A DNA stretch of 37,196 nt, taken from the NCBI RefSeq assembly GCF_003943515.1, contig NZ_RJPT01000006.1, positions 26,233-63,428 of the forward strand. Direction: 5' to 3'. Below, piece after piece: positions 8,685 through 15,318 of this stretch (position 1 is its first letter; each line of letters starts with the position of its first letter). The notes beneath the pieces were generated by a model. It saw only the letters and a list, made by a program, of their open reading frames with translations, made no database searches and had not been told where the DNA came from. The position numbers and the translations under genes are program-made. The DNA comes from Streptococcus cristatus (GTDB taxonomy: Bacteria; Bacillota; Bacilli; Lactobacillales; Streptococcaceae).

Positions 8685-8720
8685 CTTACAAAATTGTAAG
8701 AAAAATGAGAGAAATGTAAG
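8685..8720 (+). promoter_or_regulatory. Possible operator upstream of traX
   Basis: A perfect 7-bp inverted repeat, CTTACAA-AA-TTGTAAG (8685-8700), is followed by a third half-site ATGTAAG at 8714-8720. The two direct half-sites are 20 bp apart, two helical turns. A regulator-binding role is inference. The rest of the 8619-8781 stretch is purine-rich and shows no gene. Confidence 0.35.
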
Positions 8721-8781
8721 CTAAAGAAATGGAAAGAAGAAACTCTTTCTTGTATCATAGGAAAGGAAAAAGGAGTATCCT

Positions 8782-9510
8782 ATGAAAAAAATGATTGACA
8801 ATAGCAGTTTGAAACTGCTTGCTATGCTTGCAATGCTGATTGACCATATCGCCTGGGTATCTTTTCCACTGGCTACCAATATGAATATTCTCTCTCCTAA
8901 CTGGCTGGCCAATAGTATGCACATAATAGGCCGCCTGGCTTTTCCAGTCTTTGCCTTTTGTATTGCAGAAGGCTATCGGCACAGTCATGATGTGAGCAAG
9001 TACATGAGACGATTGGGGCTGCTGGCTCTTATCAGTATCATCCCTTTCTCTCTGATGGGCTGGGTTACTGGTCTTGGCTTTATCATGCAAAATACGGTTG
9101 TTACTCTCTTTTTGGGGCTCTGTGCTCTTTATTACAGTGATCAGCAAACAGCAACCTGGAGAAAAGTTCTAATTATTCTACTCTGTTTTACTCTGTCCAT
9201 TATCGCTGACGGCGGACTGACGGGAGGAGTTTTTGGTATCTATTCCTTTGCAAAGATTAAAGACCCAATCTTCCGAAAAATTGGCGGTGTCTTGGCATTG
9301 AACAGTGTGCAAATCCTAATTTTGGCCTTCAATTTCTCCTATGATGGTCTGGCTGATCTGGCTGCCACCTGTCTTCTGTTTCTCCTCGTGACCTCTTTCT
9401 ACAACGGTCAAAAAGGGGCCAATATTGGAAAAGTATTTTACTGGTTTTATCCCCTTCATTTGCTCGCCCTGTCTCTGTTTCGAATTGCCTTTCTCTTATT
9501 TCTAATGTAG
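8782..9510 (+). CDS. TraX-family integral membrane protein
   Basis: A 242-residue protein with about eight hydrophobic segments. The N-terminus has LKLLAMLAMLIDHIAW, then IGRLAFPVFAFCIAEGY, the hallmark of the TraX family (PF05857). The founding member N-acetylates F pilin in Escherichia coli. Chromosomal Firmicute homologues have no pilin partner and are regarded as putative membrane acyltransferases of unknown substrate. AAGGAG lies before the ATG. No conjugation gene is nearby. The gene stands alone between two inverted copies of a repeat, which suggests that the segment moved or was rearranged by recombination between repeats. Confidence 0.85.
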   Translation: MKKMIDNSSLKLLAMLAMLIDHIAWVSFPLATNMNILSPNWLANSMHIIGRLAFPVFAFCIAEGYRHSHDVSKYMRRLGLLALISIIPFSLMGWVTGLGFIMQNTVVTLFLGLCALYYSDQQTATWRKVLIILLCFTLSIIADGGLTGGVFGIYSFAKIKDPIFRKIGGVLALNSVQILILAFNFSYDGLADLAATCLLFLLVTSFYNGQKGANIGKVFYWFYPLHLLALSLFRIAFLLFLM

Positions 9511-9590
9511 TTAATGAATGTATTAAAAGTTGCAGTAGAATACCTGTTAAGTTAATTTTTCTTTTGGTAAGTCTAAATAATAGAGTAAAA

Positions 9591-9608
9591 GAGTCTGGGA
9601 CAATAGTC
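9591..9608 (+). repeat. Partial repeat end
   Basis: GAGTCTGGGACAATAGTC repeats the terminal motif of the neighbouring element 34 nt before it. It looks like an orphan end left by insertion or deletion. Confidence 0.5.
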
Positions 9609-9624
9609 TCTTTGCTACAAAAAA

Positions 9625-9783
9625 GAGTTTGGGACAAAAATATTTCAATTTTTAAAAATCTTAATTATTAAGCCCTTCAAATCTACAATTAAATGCGAAA
9701 AGCGAACAAAGTAGAATTCTGATTACCAGAAAACTAGTTTTGTTCGCTTTCTATATTTGAGGTCGGACTTTTGTCCCAGCCTC
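9625..9783 (-). repeat. Repeat copy 2, inverted relative to copy 1
   Basis: A 159-nt element. Read on the minus strand it begins GGCTGGGACAAAAGTC, continues with AAATATAGAAAGCGAACAA and a TCAGAATTCT core, and ends with TTTTTGTCCC. It aligns with the copy at 8463-8618. The central hairpin (9698-9750) has a perfect 12-bp outer stem, AAAGCGAACAAA/TTTGTTCGCTTT. Lying between convergent traX and yaaA, it can act as a terminator for both. Confidence 0.75.
9698..9750. terminator. Hairpin inside repeat 2, probable bidirectional terminator
   Basis: A 12-bp perfect outer stem plus an inner TTCTG/CAGAA stem, with short T-runs on both sides. It lies between the convergent traX and yaaA genes. Confidence 0.6.
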
Positions 9784-9789
9784 CTTTTC

Positions 9790-10518
9790 TTATTCTTCTT
9801 TTACAAAAACCAATTCTTTAGCATCTGAAAGATCTGCTCGATAGGTAAAACCTGCAAAAGAAACCTGTTTTATTTGGTCAAGATGATCGGCCTGAGCTTC
9901 CATCAAAGCAGTCAAAAACTGCCCACGCGCCTTTTTGGAAATGGTAGAATGACTTTTGAGTTTGCCAGCCTTTTCCTCTAAGAATTTAAAACGAAGCATC
10001 TTCTCTCTGACGGATTTATCAAAAACATCCTCAAATTCACTGGACAAGAGAGAAAGCAGCATATCTTCGTCCGCTACTGCTTTTGTATACTCTTCCCGCC
10101 AAAATTTTTTCAGCGTTTGACCATTTGGCTTCAGCCCCACCAAAAAGTCCAGCCGATGAGGGGCAATCGGACTCAAGGCAGGAATGACCCCATATAGACT
10201 AGACGTTAACAGCAAATGCTCTTGAATGTAGGATTCCTCCTCTTGTGTCCAATCTTTTCGCTTGATATTGCGATACATGAGCCCATCAAATAAATGCAAG
10301 GCTGGATAGGTCTCCGCTTCATTTTTGCTCAGATTTTGAATTCGCTGGTATTCTATTTCAGCCATTTGCGGACTGATTTTGTATAATTTTTCCAGCTCCT
10401 TGGCTGAGTGTTTTAATAGCTCTTCTATTATGATTTTGCTGTTCGGCGTCAACTGGGAGCGCCCCAGCGAGCTCTGATTTTCATTCATTTCTTTGGCGGT
10501 CGGAATTAAAATCTTCAT
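9790..10518 (-). CDS. yaaA: Peroxide stress protein YaaA
   Basis: A 242-residue protein of the usual YaaA/DUF328 length, starting MKILIPTAKEMNE. Characteristic stretches are LFDGLMYRNIKR, SSLYGVIPALSPIAPHRLDF, and the C-terminal KARGQFLTALMEAQ with FAGFTYRADLS. In Escherichia coli YaaA lowers free intracellular iron during H2O2 stress and binds DNA. In an H2O2-producing streptococcus (see glpO) a peroxide-protection role would make sense, but that is inference. An extended -10 (TGC-TATAAT at 10580-10575) lies upstream. The gene is divergent from the DUF1836 gene. Confidence 0.9.
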   Translation of the reverse strand: MKILIPTAKEMNENQSSLGRSQLTPNSKIIIEELLKHSAKELEKLYKISPQMAEIEYQRIQNLSKNEAETYPALHLFDGLMYRNIKRKDWTQEEESYIQEHLLLTSSLYGVIPALSPIAPHRLDFLVGLKPNGQTLKKFWREEYTKAVADEDMLLSLLSSEFEDVFDKSVREKMLRFKFLEEKAGKLKSHSTISKKARGQFLTALMEAQADHLDQIKQVSFAGFTYRADLSDAKELVFVKEE

Positions 10519-10574
10519 ATTTTCCCTTTCTCATCTTGGATTCAGAGTCCATTTTCCTGTTTTCCTTACTCATG

Positions 10575-10584
10575 ATTATAGCAA
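10575..10584 (-). promoter_or_regulatory. Extended -10 of yaaA
   Basis: Minus-strand TGC-TATAAT without a clear -35. It is the best candidate for the yaaA start signal. Confidence 0.45.
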
Positions 10585-10608
10585 ATTTTGGACAAATTGG
10601 ATTTATTC

Positions 10609-10637
10609 TTGACTTTAATTTTCAAAAATGATATTAT
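10609..10637 (+). promoter_or_regulatory. Promoter of the DUF1836-hemolysin III pair
   Basis: TTGACT (10609-10614), 17-nt spacer, TATTAT (10632-10637). The -10 lies inside the left arm of a perfect 12-bp inverted repeat. Confidence 0.8.
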
Positions 10638-10660
10638 CTAGTTATCGAAACTAGATAATA
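10632..10660 (+). promoter_or_regulatory. Perfect 12-bp inverted-repeat operator over the -10
   Basis: TATTATCTAGTT and AACTAGATAATA separated by ATCGA. The symmetry covers the -10 and the expected start point (about 10644), the classic position for a dimeric repressor. No terminator U-tract follows. The regulator is unknown; the DUF1836 product encoded directly downstream is one candidate. Confidence 0.75.
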
Positions 10661-10688
10661 GAAAGTTTAAAATTTGGAAACGAAAAAT

Positions 10689-11135
10689 ATGTTCCCGAGA
10701 TGGGATGAATTACCTGTTATTGACCTGTATCTTGACCAAGTCCTGCTCTATGTCAACAAGGTCTGTAAGCCAGCCTTTACCGCATCTGACAAATGCTTGA
10801 CGGCATCCATGATCAATAATTATGTCAAGCATGCCTACCTTGAAAAGCCTCTAAAGAAAAAATACAATCGCCAGCAAGTTGCCCGCTTGATTGCCATTAC
10901 AAGTTTGAAAACTGTTTTTTCTATTCAAGATATTGCGGCTACTTTAGATATGCTCAACGCTGAGACCCAGTCTGAAGAGCTTTACAATGACTTTGTAGAT
11001 TATATGAACGGACGGAAGCTTGAAGTGACGCCCATCATTGCCAGTGCTTGTCAGACCTTAAAACTCTACCAGCAAACCCTTGCTTTTATCCAAGTACCCG
11101 AAAAGGAGGTCGATAACGATGAACTACGCGCTTAA
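10689..11135 (+). CDS. DUF1836 domain protein (probable DNA-binding regulator)
   Basis: A protein of about 148 residues. The stretch FTASDKCLTASMINNYVK followed by YNRQQVARLIAITSLKTVFSIQDI matches the DUF1836 family, whose start resembles the helix-turn-helix of MerR-like regulators. No biochemical role is known to me. ATG 10689 was chosen because GGAAA lies eight bases upstream. A TTG five codons earlier (10674) is also possible. The gene follows a strong promoter with a symmetrical operator and overlaps the hemolysin III gene by 17 nt, so the pair is one transcript and probably translationally coupled. Confidence 0.75.
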   Translation: MFPRWDELPVIDLYLDQVLLYVNKVCKPAFTASDKCLTASMINNYVKHAYLEKPLKKKYNRQQVARLIAITSLKTVFSIQDIAATLDMLNAETQSEELYNDFVDYMNGRKLEVTPIIASACQTLKLYQQTLAFIQVPEKEVDNDELRA

Positions 11136-11766
11136 ACTCAGTAAACAACTCTCTTTTGGAGAAGAGATTGCCAATGCTGTCACCCATGCCATCGGAGCTG
11201 TTTTGATGCTGATTCTTCTGCCCATCTCTGCTATTTACAGTTATGAAGAGCATGGTCTCGTTTCTGCTGTTGGCACTTCTATCTTTGTCATAAGCCTTTT
11301 TCTTATGTTTCTTTCTTCTACCATTTACCACTCCATGTCCTATGGCTCTACCCACAAATATATCCTGCGGATTATTGACCACTCCATGATCTACATCGCT
11401 ATCGCAGGCAGCTATACTCCCGTCGTCCTTTCACTCATGAATGACTGGCGGGGCTATCTGATTATTGCGATTCAGTGGGGCACGACCATCTTCGGTATTC
11501 TCTACAAAATCTTTGCCAAGAAGGTTAATGAGAAATTCAGCCTGGCTCTCTATCTAATTATGGGCTGGCTAGTGATTTTTATCATTCCGCAAATCATCGG
11601 ACAAACTGGACCAGTGTTTTGGGGACTTATGCTAGCAGGCGGTCTTTGCTACACAGTCGGTGCTGGTTTTTATGCCAAAAAGAAGCCCTACTTCCACATG
11701 ATTTGGCACCTCTTCATCCTAGCCGCTTCTGCTCTCCAGTACCTAGCAATTGTTTATTTCATGTAA
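11119..11766 (+). CDS. trhA: Hemolysin III / TrhA (PAQR) family membrane protein
   Basis: A 215-residue protein with seven predicted membrane helices. Family motifs are the N-terminal GEEIANAVTHAIGAV, the SSTIYHS segment, RIIDHSMIYIAIAGSYTP and the C-terminal FHMIWHLFILAAS. The conserved Ser and His residues correspond to the zinc-site residues of the PAQR/adiponectin-receptor superfamily. The old hemolysin III label comes from cloned Bacillus cereus protein. Current work links bacterial members to membrane fluidity control. AAGGAGG at 11103-11109 lies inside the end of the DUF1836 gene. A terminator overlaps the stop codon. Confidence 0.9.
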   Translation: MNYALKLSKQLSFGEEIANAVTHAIGAVLMLILLPISAIYSYEEHGLVSAVGTSIFVISLFLMFLSSTIYHSMSYGSTHKYILRIIDHSMIYIAIAGSYTPVVLSLMNDWRGYLIIAIQWGTTIFGILYKIFAKKVNEKFSLALYLIMGWLVIFIIPQIIGQTGPVFWGLMLAGGLCYTVGAGFYAKKKPYFHMIWHLFILAASALQYLAIVYFM

Positions 11767-11789
11767 AACTGCTTTTCAAGCAGTTTTTT
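11765..11789 (+). terminator. trhA terminator
   Basis: AAAACTGCTT-TTC-AAGCAGTTTT: a perfect 10-bp stem with a run of six T's in and after the 3' arm. It begins within the stop codon. Confidence 0.85.
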
Positions 11790-11955
11790 CTATAGCATAA
11801 GGCAGCTCTTCAACCAAGCCTTCAACAGGTCTGCACTAACCACCTCTCAAAAGTAAGAGCTTTGAAATAATATAAATTTAAGCTTTCCCTGCTAAGATAA
11901 GGATAGAAAAGATGATCTCTGGCATTTAAATCAGCCAGTTATGGAAGGGAAATGA

Positions 11956-12714
11956 ATGACTATTTTATCAAAAATCCGGCCATCACAGCCTCTGAAAGAA
12001 CTGAAATGGTTTGACATTCTTGTGATTACTCTGCTCATGTTTGGTCAGTTCATCTACACATCAACCGAACTTTATCTAGCTAGCTTTGCAACAACAGCGA
12101 CGACAGCGGCAACTGAAACGGTCAGCAATACAGCTAGCGAAGGCGCAGCATTCTCAAGCAATTTCAATCTTCAGCTCCTGATGCTGGTCTTGACCATTCT
12201 ATACCTATTGCTTCGGCGCTTCGACTTTAAGCAGCTTCCTATCCGTCTGAGCTGGTCAGTTCTCCTTTGGACTCCTCTTATTTTTGTAGTGGTAGGGTTC
12301 TTTGGTGACATTGTGACGACACTGAGTGGCGAGTATAATTACTTTGATTCAACCCTCTGGTCCTATATAGATTTACTGGAAATCTTCCGGAAATTTGCTG
12401 ATCTGACACCAATGGCCATCCTCTACGGACTGCTCAATGGCTTCTATGAAGAATTCTTCTTTCTGGGTCTTATGACCTCGGTCAAGGATAAGTATAAGTG
12501 GTGGGCGCTGGCCTATTCTACCATCATTCGGATTTCTTTCCATACTTATCAAGGAATGCTCTGGGCCTTGGTTATCGGAGTGGTCTATGGACTCTTTTAC
12601 TATTTCCTTTACAAGTACAAGGTCAAGAACCTCCTTCCTTTCTTTCTCATGCACGCCTTGGCGGATATGTTTGGCTCCAGCTTAATGTATGTCTTGATTA
12701 ACTGGCGTTCTTAA
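11956..12714 (+). CDS. CPBP/Abi-family membrane protein with altered EExxxR motif
   Basis: A 252-residue protein with several membrane helices. A segment of Thr/Ala/Ser-rich residues lies between the first and second (about residues 44-68). The CPBP (type II CAAX-prenyl endopeptidase) landmarks are EEFFFLG at residues 165-171, His196 (ISFHTYQG) and His233/Asp237 (LMHALADMFG). The usual motif 1 is EExxxR, but here the Arg position is Leu170. The two Glu and both His are kept, so metal binding may survive while activity is uncertain. GGAAGGGAA precedes the ATG. Promoter signals upstream (11860-11905) are weak. The gene stands alone, ending before a shared terminator. Confidence 0.8.
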   Translation: MTILSKIRPSQPLKELKWFDILVITLLMFGQFIYTSTELYLASFATTATTAATETVSNTASEGAAFSSNFNLQLLMLVLTILYLLLRRFDFKQLPIRLSWSVLLWTPLIFVVVGFFGDIVTTLSGEYNYFDSTLWSYIDLLEIFRKFADLTPMAILYGLLNGFYEEFFFLGLMTSVKDKYKWWALAYSTIIRISFHTYQGMLWALVIGVVYGLFYYFLYKYKVKNLLPFFLMHALADMFGSSLMYVLINWRS

Positions 12715-12774
12715 AAGGATAAAAATCAGCTGACATACAGTTTATATCGGAAAACTATAAAATAAATCGCAACT

Positions 12775-12823
12775 AAAAAGCTTAGAAGTAGGTAATCAAA
12801 TCACCATGCTACTAAGCTTTTTT
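12775..12823. terminator. Bidirectional terminator between convergent genes
   Basis: AAAAAGCTTAG-A-AGTAG pairs with CTACTAAGCTTTTTT (one bulged A). A-runs and T-runs flank it on both sides, so it serves the CPBP gene and the ABC exporter operon. Confidence 0.8.
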
Positions 12824-12834
12824 ATTATTGTCAA

Positions 12835-14475
12835 TTAGGAATTGAAACTAGCAATTTCGCTATCAAGTCTTTTCATATAGTAGCGATAGATCAGATAAGA
12901 AACAAGTCCACAAATCAAAATCAGCAGAACTGAAAGGAGATAGAGAACTGCGAGAGTCAGGAAGTATGAAATCGCATAGAGAACGCCAATCACGATCATC
13001 ACTCCAATGGTAAAGGCTAGTGCCAATAGGGTCTTACCCATACTGTTATCTCGACTCATCAGCTCGTTGACATTGGACCAGTTGGTCACCAGATGCTTAT
13101 AATCCCGATGATAGCCCCAAGCGCTCCAAGCTAGACTGGCCATAAACCAAACCAGCAGCATAACGAGAAACGTCACCAAATGAACATGAAAGATAAGACT
13201 AGTCACCAAAAGAAGAATCACTGGTAGAATGGACTGAATAGCAAAGAGATACCAAAATTTGAGACGAACGTATTTTCTTAGCTCAAAAGGTAAGACCTTC
13301 AGATAATCAAAATTTTCCCGCTCCAAGGATAAACCAATAGAGGTCAGATTATTCCCGCCCGAATTGAGGGTAGCGATAAACATAGATAGGAAGCTAAGCG
13401 GAAGTAAAAATCGCGGAATCAAGAACGGGCTAACATCTAGATCTGCTTTGACTGCCCCCATGGCCATACTAAAAATGATGATATAAGGAATCAGTGCCGA
13501 CATAAAGAGAGCCTGCAAGATGACCGAACCTTCACTCAGCAGCCGAATGTGATAGCGCCAGACGAACTTCTTAAAATTCTTGGCCTCATCCATATTGATA
13601 TCGTGCACTCGCTCACGTTTGCCACTTGCTGCACCTGTCATCAAGGCTGCTTCATAAAATTCTGGTATGACCTTGAACTTAACCACCAAAAAGAGTAGAA
13701 CCCCCACGGCAAGCCAAGCTAGAATCCCTAAAATTGCAGACAAGCTAAGAGGATTGATGATAAAGTCGTAAAAGGCTACAACGGGCGGGAAATAAGGTGT
13801 GGCTATTGTATTGCTGGCGATACTACGACTGTTCATTTGATTGATAAAGATATAGAGTCCTACCGAACCAAGGGAAACCAGCCCTAGAATCACATTGGAT
13901 AGAATAGTCTTATACTTTCTAAAGAAAGCTGTCTTGGTGATAAAGTGCACCAAAATCAAAATGATAAAGGTTATAACCGAGCTTAAAATGACAATCGAAA
14001 TCAAGGCCATAGGCAGACCGACTAAAGGATTTCCGCCTTGAAGACCTAGCACGATGAAATAGCTATACATGGGCAGAATCGCAATCAAGAGAGTCAGGAC
14101 AACAGAGATGCTCTTTCCGACAATGATTTCTGATTCACTAAAGGCATAGGGCCGATAGGACTGCAAGTCCTTACTTTCATAGAAGACATTATAGAAAACG
14201 AGGAAGCCCTGCGACATGGAGAATACAGCAAATATGGAGACCATATTGGCAAAATGTCCCGGATTGCCCACCATGTGATTGAAGGCACTCATGATACCAA
14301 AGAAGAACAGGTAGACCAACCCCAAAATCAAGTACATTCGAATAGCCTGCAGGGAGACATTGACTTTTACCTCTGGATTTTTTTCCTGCTTCTTGCGGTA
14401 TTGCTGCAACTGCGAAGCTTGGATAGCATAGAGAATATTGATATCAACTAATTTTTTAATCGCTTTAAGGCGCAT
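12835..14475 (-). CDS. ABC exporter permease (EcsB/YthQ-like)
   Basis: A 546-residue protein with about 12 hydrophobic segments and a cytoplasmic stretch of lower hydrophobicity near the middle (KRERVHDINMDEAKNFKKFV). The N-terminus is short and basic. It is the membrane partner of the ATPase gene, which it overlaps by 11 nt, and GAGGTG precedes the ATG. It resembles large ABC-2-type exporter permeases of Firmicutes such as Bacillus YthQ/EcsB. The substrate is unknown. The transporter family includes systems for peptide or antibiotic efflux. There is no precursor peptide or immunity gene nearby to indicate a bacteriocin. Confidence 0.8.
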   Translation of the reverse strand: MRLKAIKKLVDINILYAIQASQLQQYRKKQEKNPEVKVNVSLQAIRMYLILGLVYLFFFGIMSAFNHMVGNPGHFANMVSIFAVFSMSQGFLVFYNVFYESKDLQSYRPYAFSESEIIVGKSISVVLTLLIAILPMYSYFIVLGLQGGNPLVGLPMALISIVILSSVITFIILILVHFITKTAFFRKYKTILSNVILGLVSLGSVGLYIFINQMNSRSIASNTIATPYFPPVVAFYDFIINPLSLSAILGILAWLAVGVLLFLVVKFKVIPEFYEAALMTGAASGKRERVHDINMDEAKNFKKFVWRYHIRLLSEGSVILQALFMSALIPYIIIFSMAMGAVKADLDVSPFLIPRFLLPLSFLSMFIATLNSGGNNLTSIGLSLERENFDYLKVLPFELRKYVRLKFWYLFAIQSILPVILLLVTSLIFHVHLVTFLVMLLVWFMASLAWSAWGYHRDYKHLVTNWSNVNELMSRDNSMGKTLLALAFTIGVMIVIGVLYAISYFLTLAVLYLLSVLLILICGLVSYLIYRYYMKRLDSEIASFNS

Positions 14476-15208
14476 CTGAACTCACCTCTTCTCTGCGGCC
14501 AGCCAGACCTAGATAGATGGTTTCGAGGGACTGGTCTGGATGCTGGGCTTTTAGGTCTTCAACCGTTCCGTAGAATATCAGCTCTCCTTTTTTGAGAATG
14601 GCAATCTTGTCGCATAGCTGCTCAGCCACTTCTAACACGTGGGTTGAAAACAGAACTGTATTTCCCTTGTTAGCATGCTCGCGCATCATCTGCTTGAGAT
14701 CAAAAGCTGCCTGAGGATCCAAGCCTGTCAAAGGCTCATCCAAGACCCAGATATCTGGATCGGACAAAAGGGCACCAATGACAAAGACCTTCTGACGCAT
14801 ACCGTGTGAAAACGACTCAATTACTTCATAGCGATGGCTAGCAAAGTCAAAGATAGCCAGCAATTCACCCAAACGAGCTTCTACTTCTGCCGTGGTCATA
14901 TCGTAGGAAGTCGCCACTAGCTCCCAAAACTCATTGGCTGTCAGGCGCAAGAAAAGATCAGGAGAATCAGCTACATAGCCGATTTTTTTCTTGATTTCTA
15001 GGCGATTACTGGATAGCTCTTTGCCGTCCACAAAAATTTGTCCCTGGGTCGGATTAATGACGCTGACCAAGGATTTAATGGTCGTTGACTTACCCGCTCC
15101 ATTGTGACCGATCAGACCGACAATCTCACCGCTTTCCAAGGTCAGATTCAGATGGTTAAGCGCCAGCTTGCCATCATAGTCTTTTGTAACATTTCTAAAT
15201 TCAATCAT
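14465..15208 (-). CDS. ABC exporter ATP-binding protein
   Basis: A 247-residue single ABC cassette. Walker A is GHNGAGKSTT (about residues 34-43), the signature position reads FSHGMRQKVFVIGALL, and Walker B is IWVLDEPLTGLDP. The signature is SHGM rather than LSGG, as in EcsA/YthP-type and other ABC-2 ATPases. It powers the permease encoded just downstream. GGAGA precedes the ATG. Its own promoter lies at 15266-15238, so this is a two-gene operon. Confidence 0.9.
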   Translation of the reverse strand: MIEFRNVTKDYDGKLALNHLNLTLESGEIVGLIGHNGAGKSTTIKSLVSVINPTQGQIFVDGKELSSNRLEIKKKIGYVADSPDLFLRLTANEFWELVATSYDMTTAEVEARLGELLAIFDFASHRYEVIESFSHGMRQKVFVIGALLSDPDIWVLDEPLTGLDPQAAFDLKQMMREHANKGNTVLFSTHVLEVAEQLCDKIAILKKGELIFYGTVEDLKAQHPDQSLETIYLGLAGRREEVSSDAP

Positions 15209-15237
15209 GGGAATCTCCTTTGCTATGTTTTGAGGTT

Positions 15238-15266
15238 ATTATACTATCCCAAAAGTCATTTGTCTA
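15238..15266 (-). promoter_or_regulatory. Promoter of the ABC exporter operon
   Basis: Minus-strand TAGACA (15266-15261), 17-nt spacer, TATAAT (15243-15238). Confidence 0.75.
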
Positions 15267-15318
15267 GAAACTAGCGAAAAAGTTCGGATTTTGCTTTGAA
15301 ACAAGGAAGAACCATCCT

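Noticed and set aside
8782..9510. TraX as evidence of a conjugative element
   Set aside because: No relaxase, coupling protein, integrase or attachment site is visible nearby; TraX-family genes are common on Firmicute chromosomes.
11860..11905. A CiaR-type TTTAAG repeat upstream of the first CPBP gene
   Set aside because: Only one clear TTTAAG half is present and the second half does not match at the required spacing.
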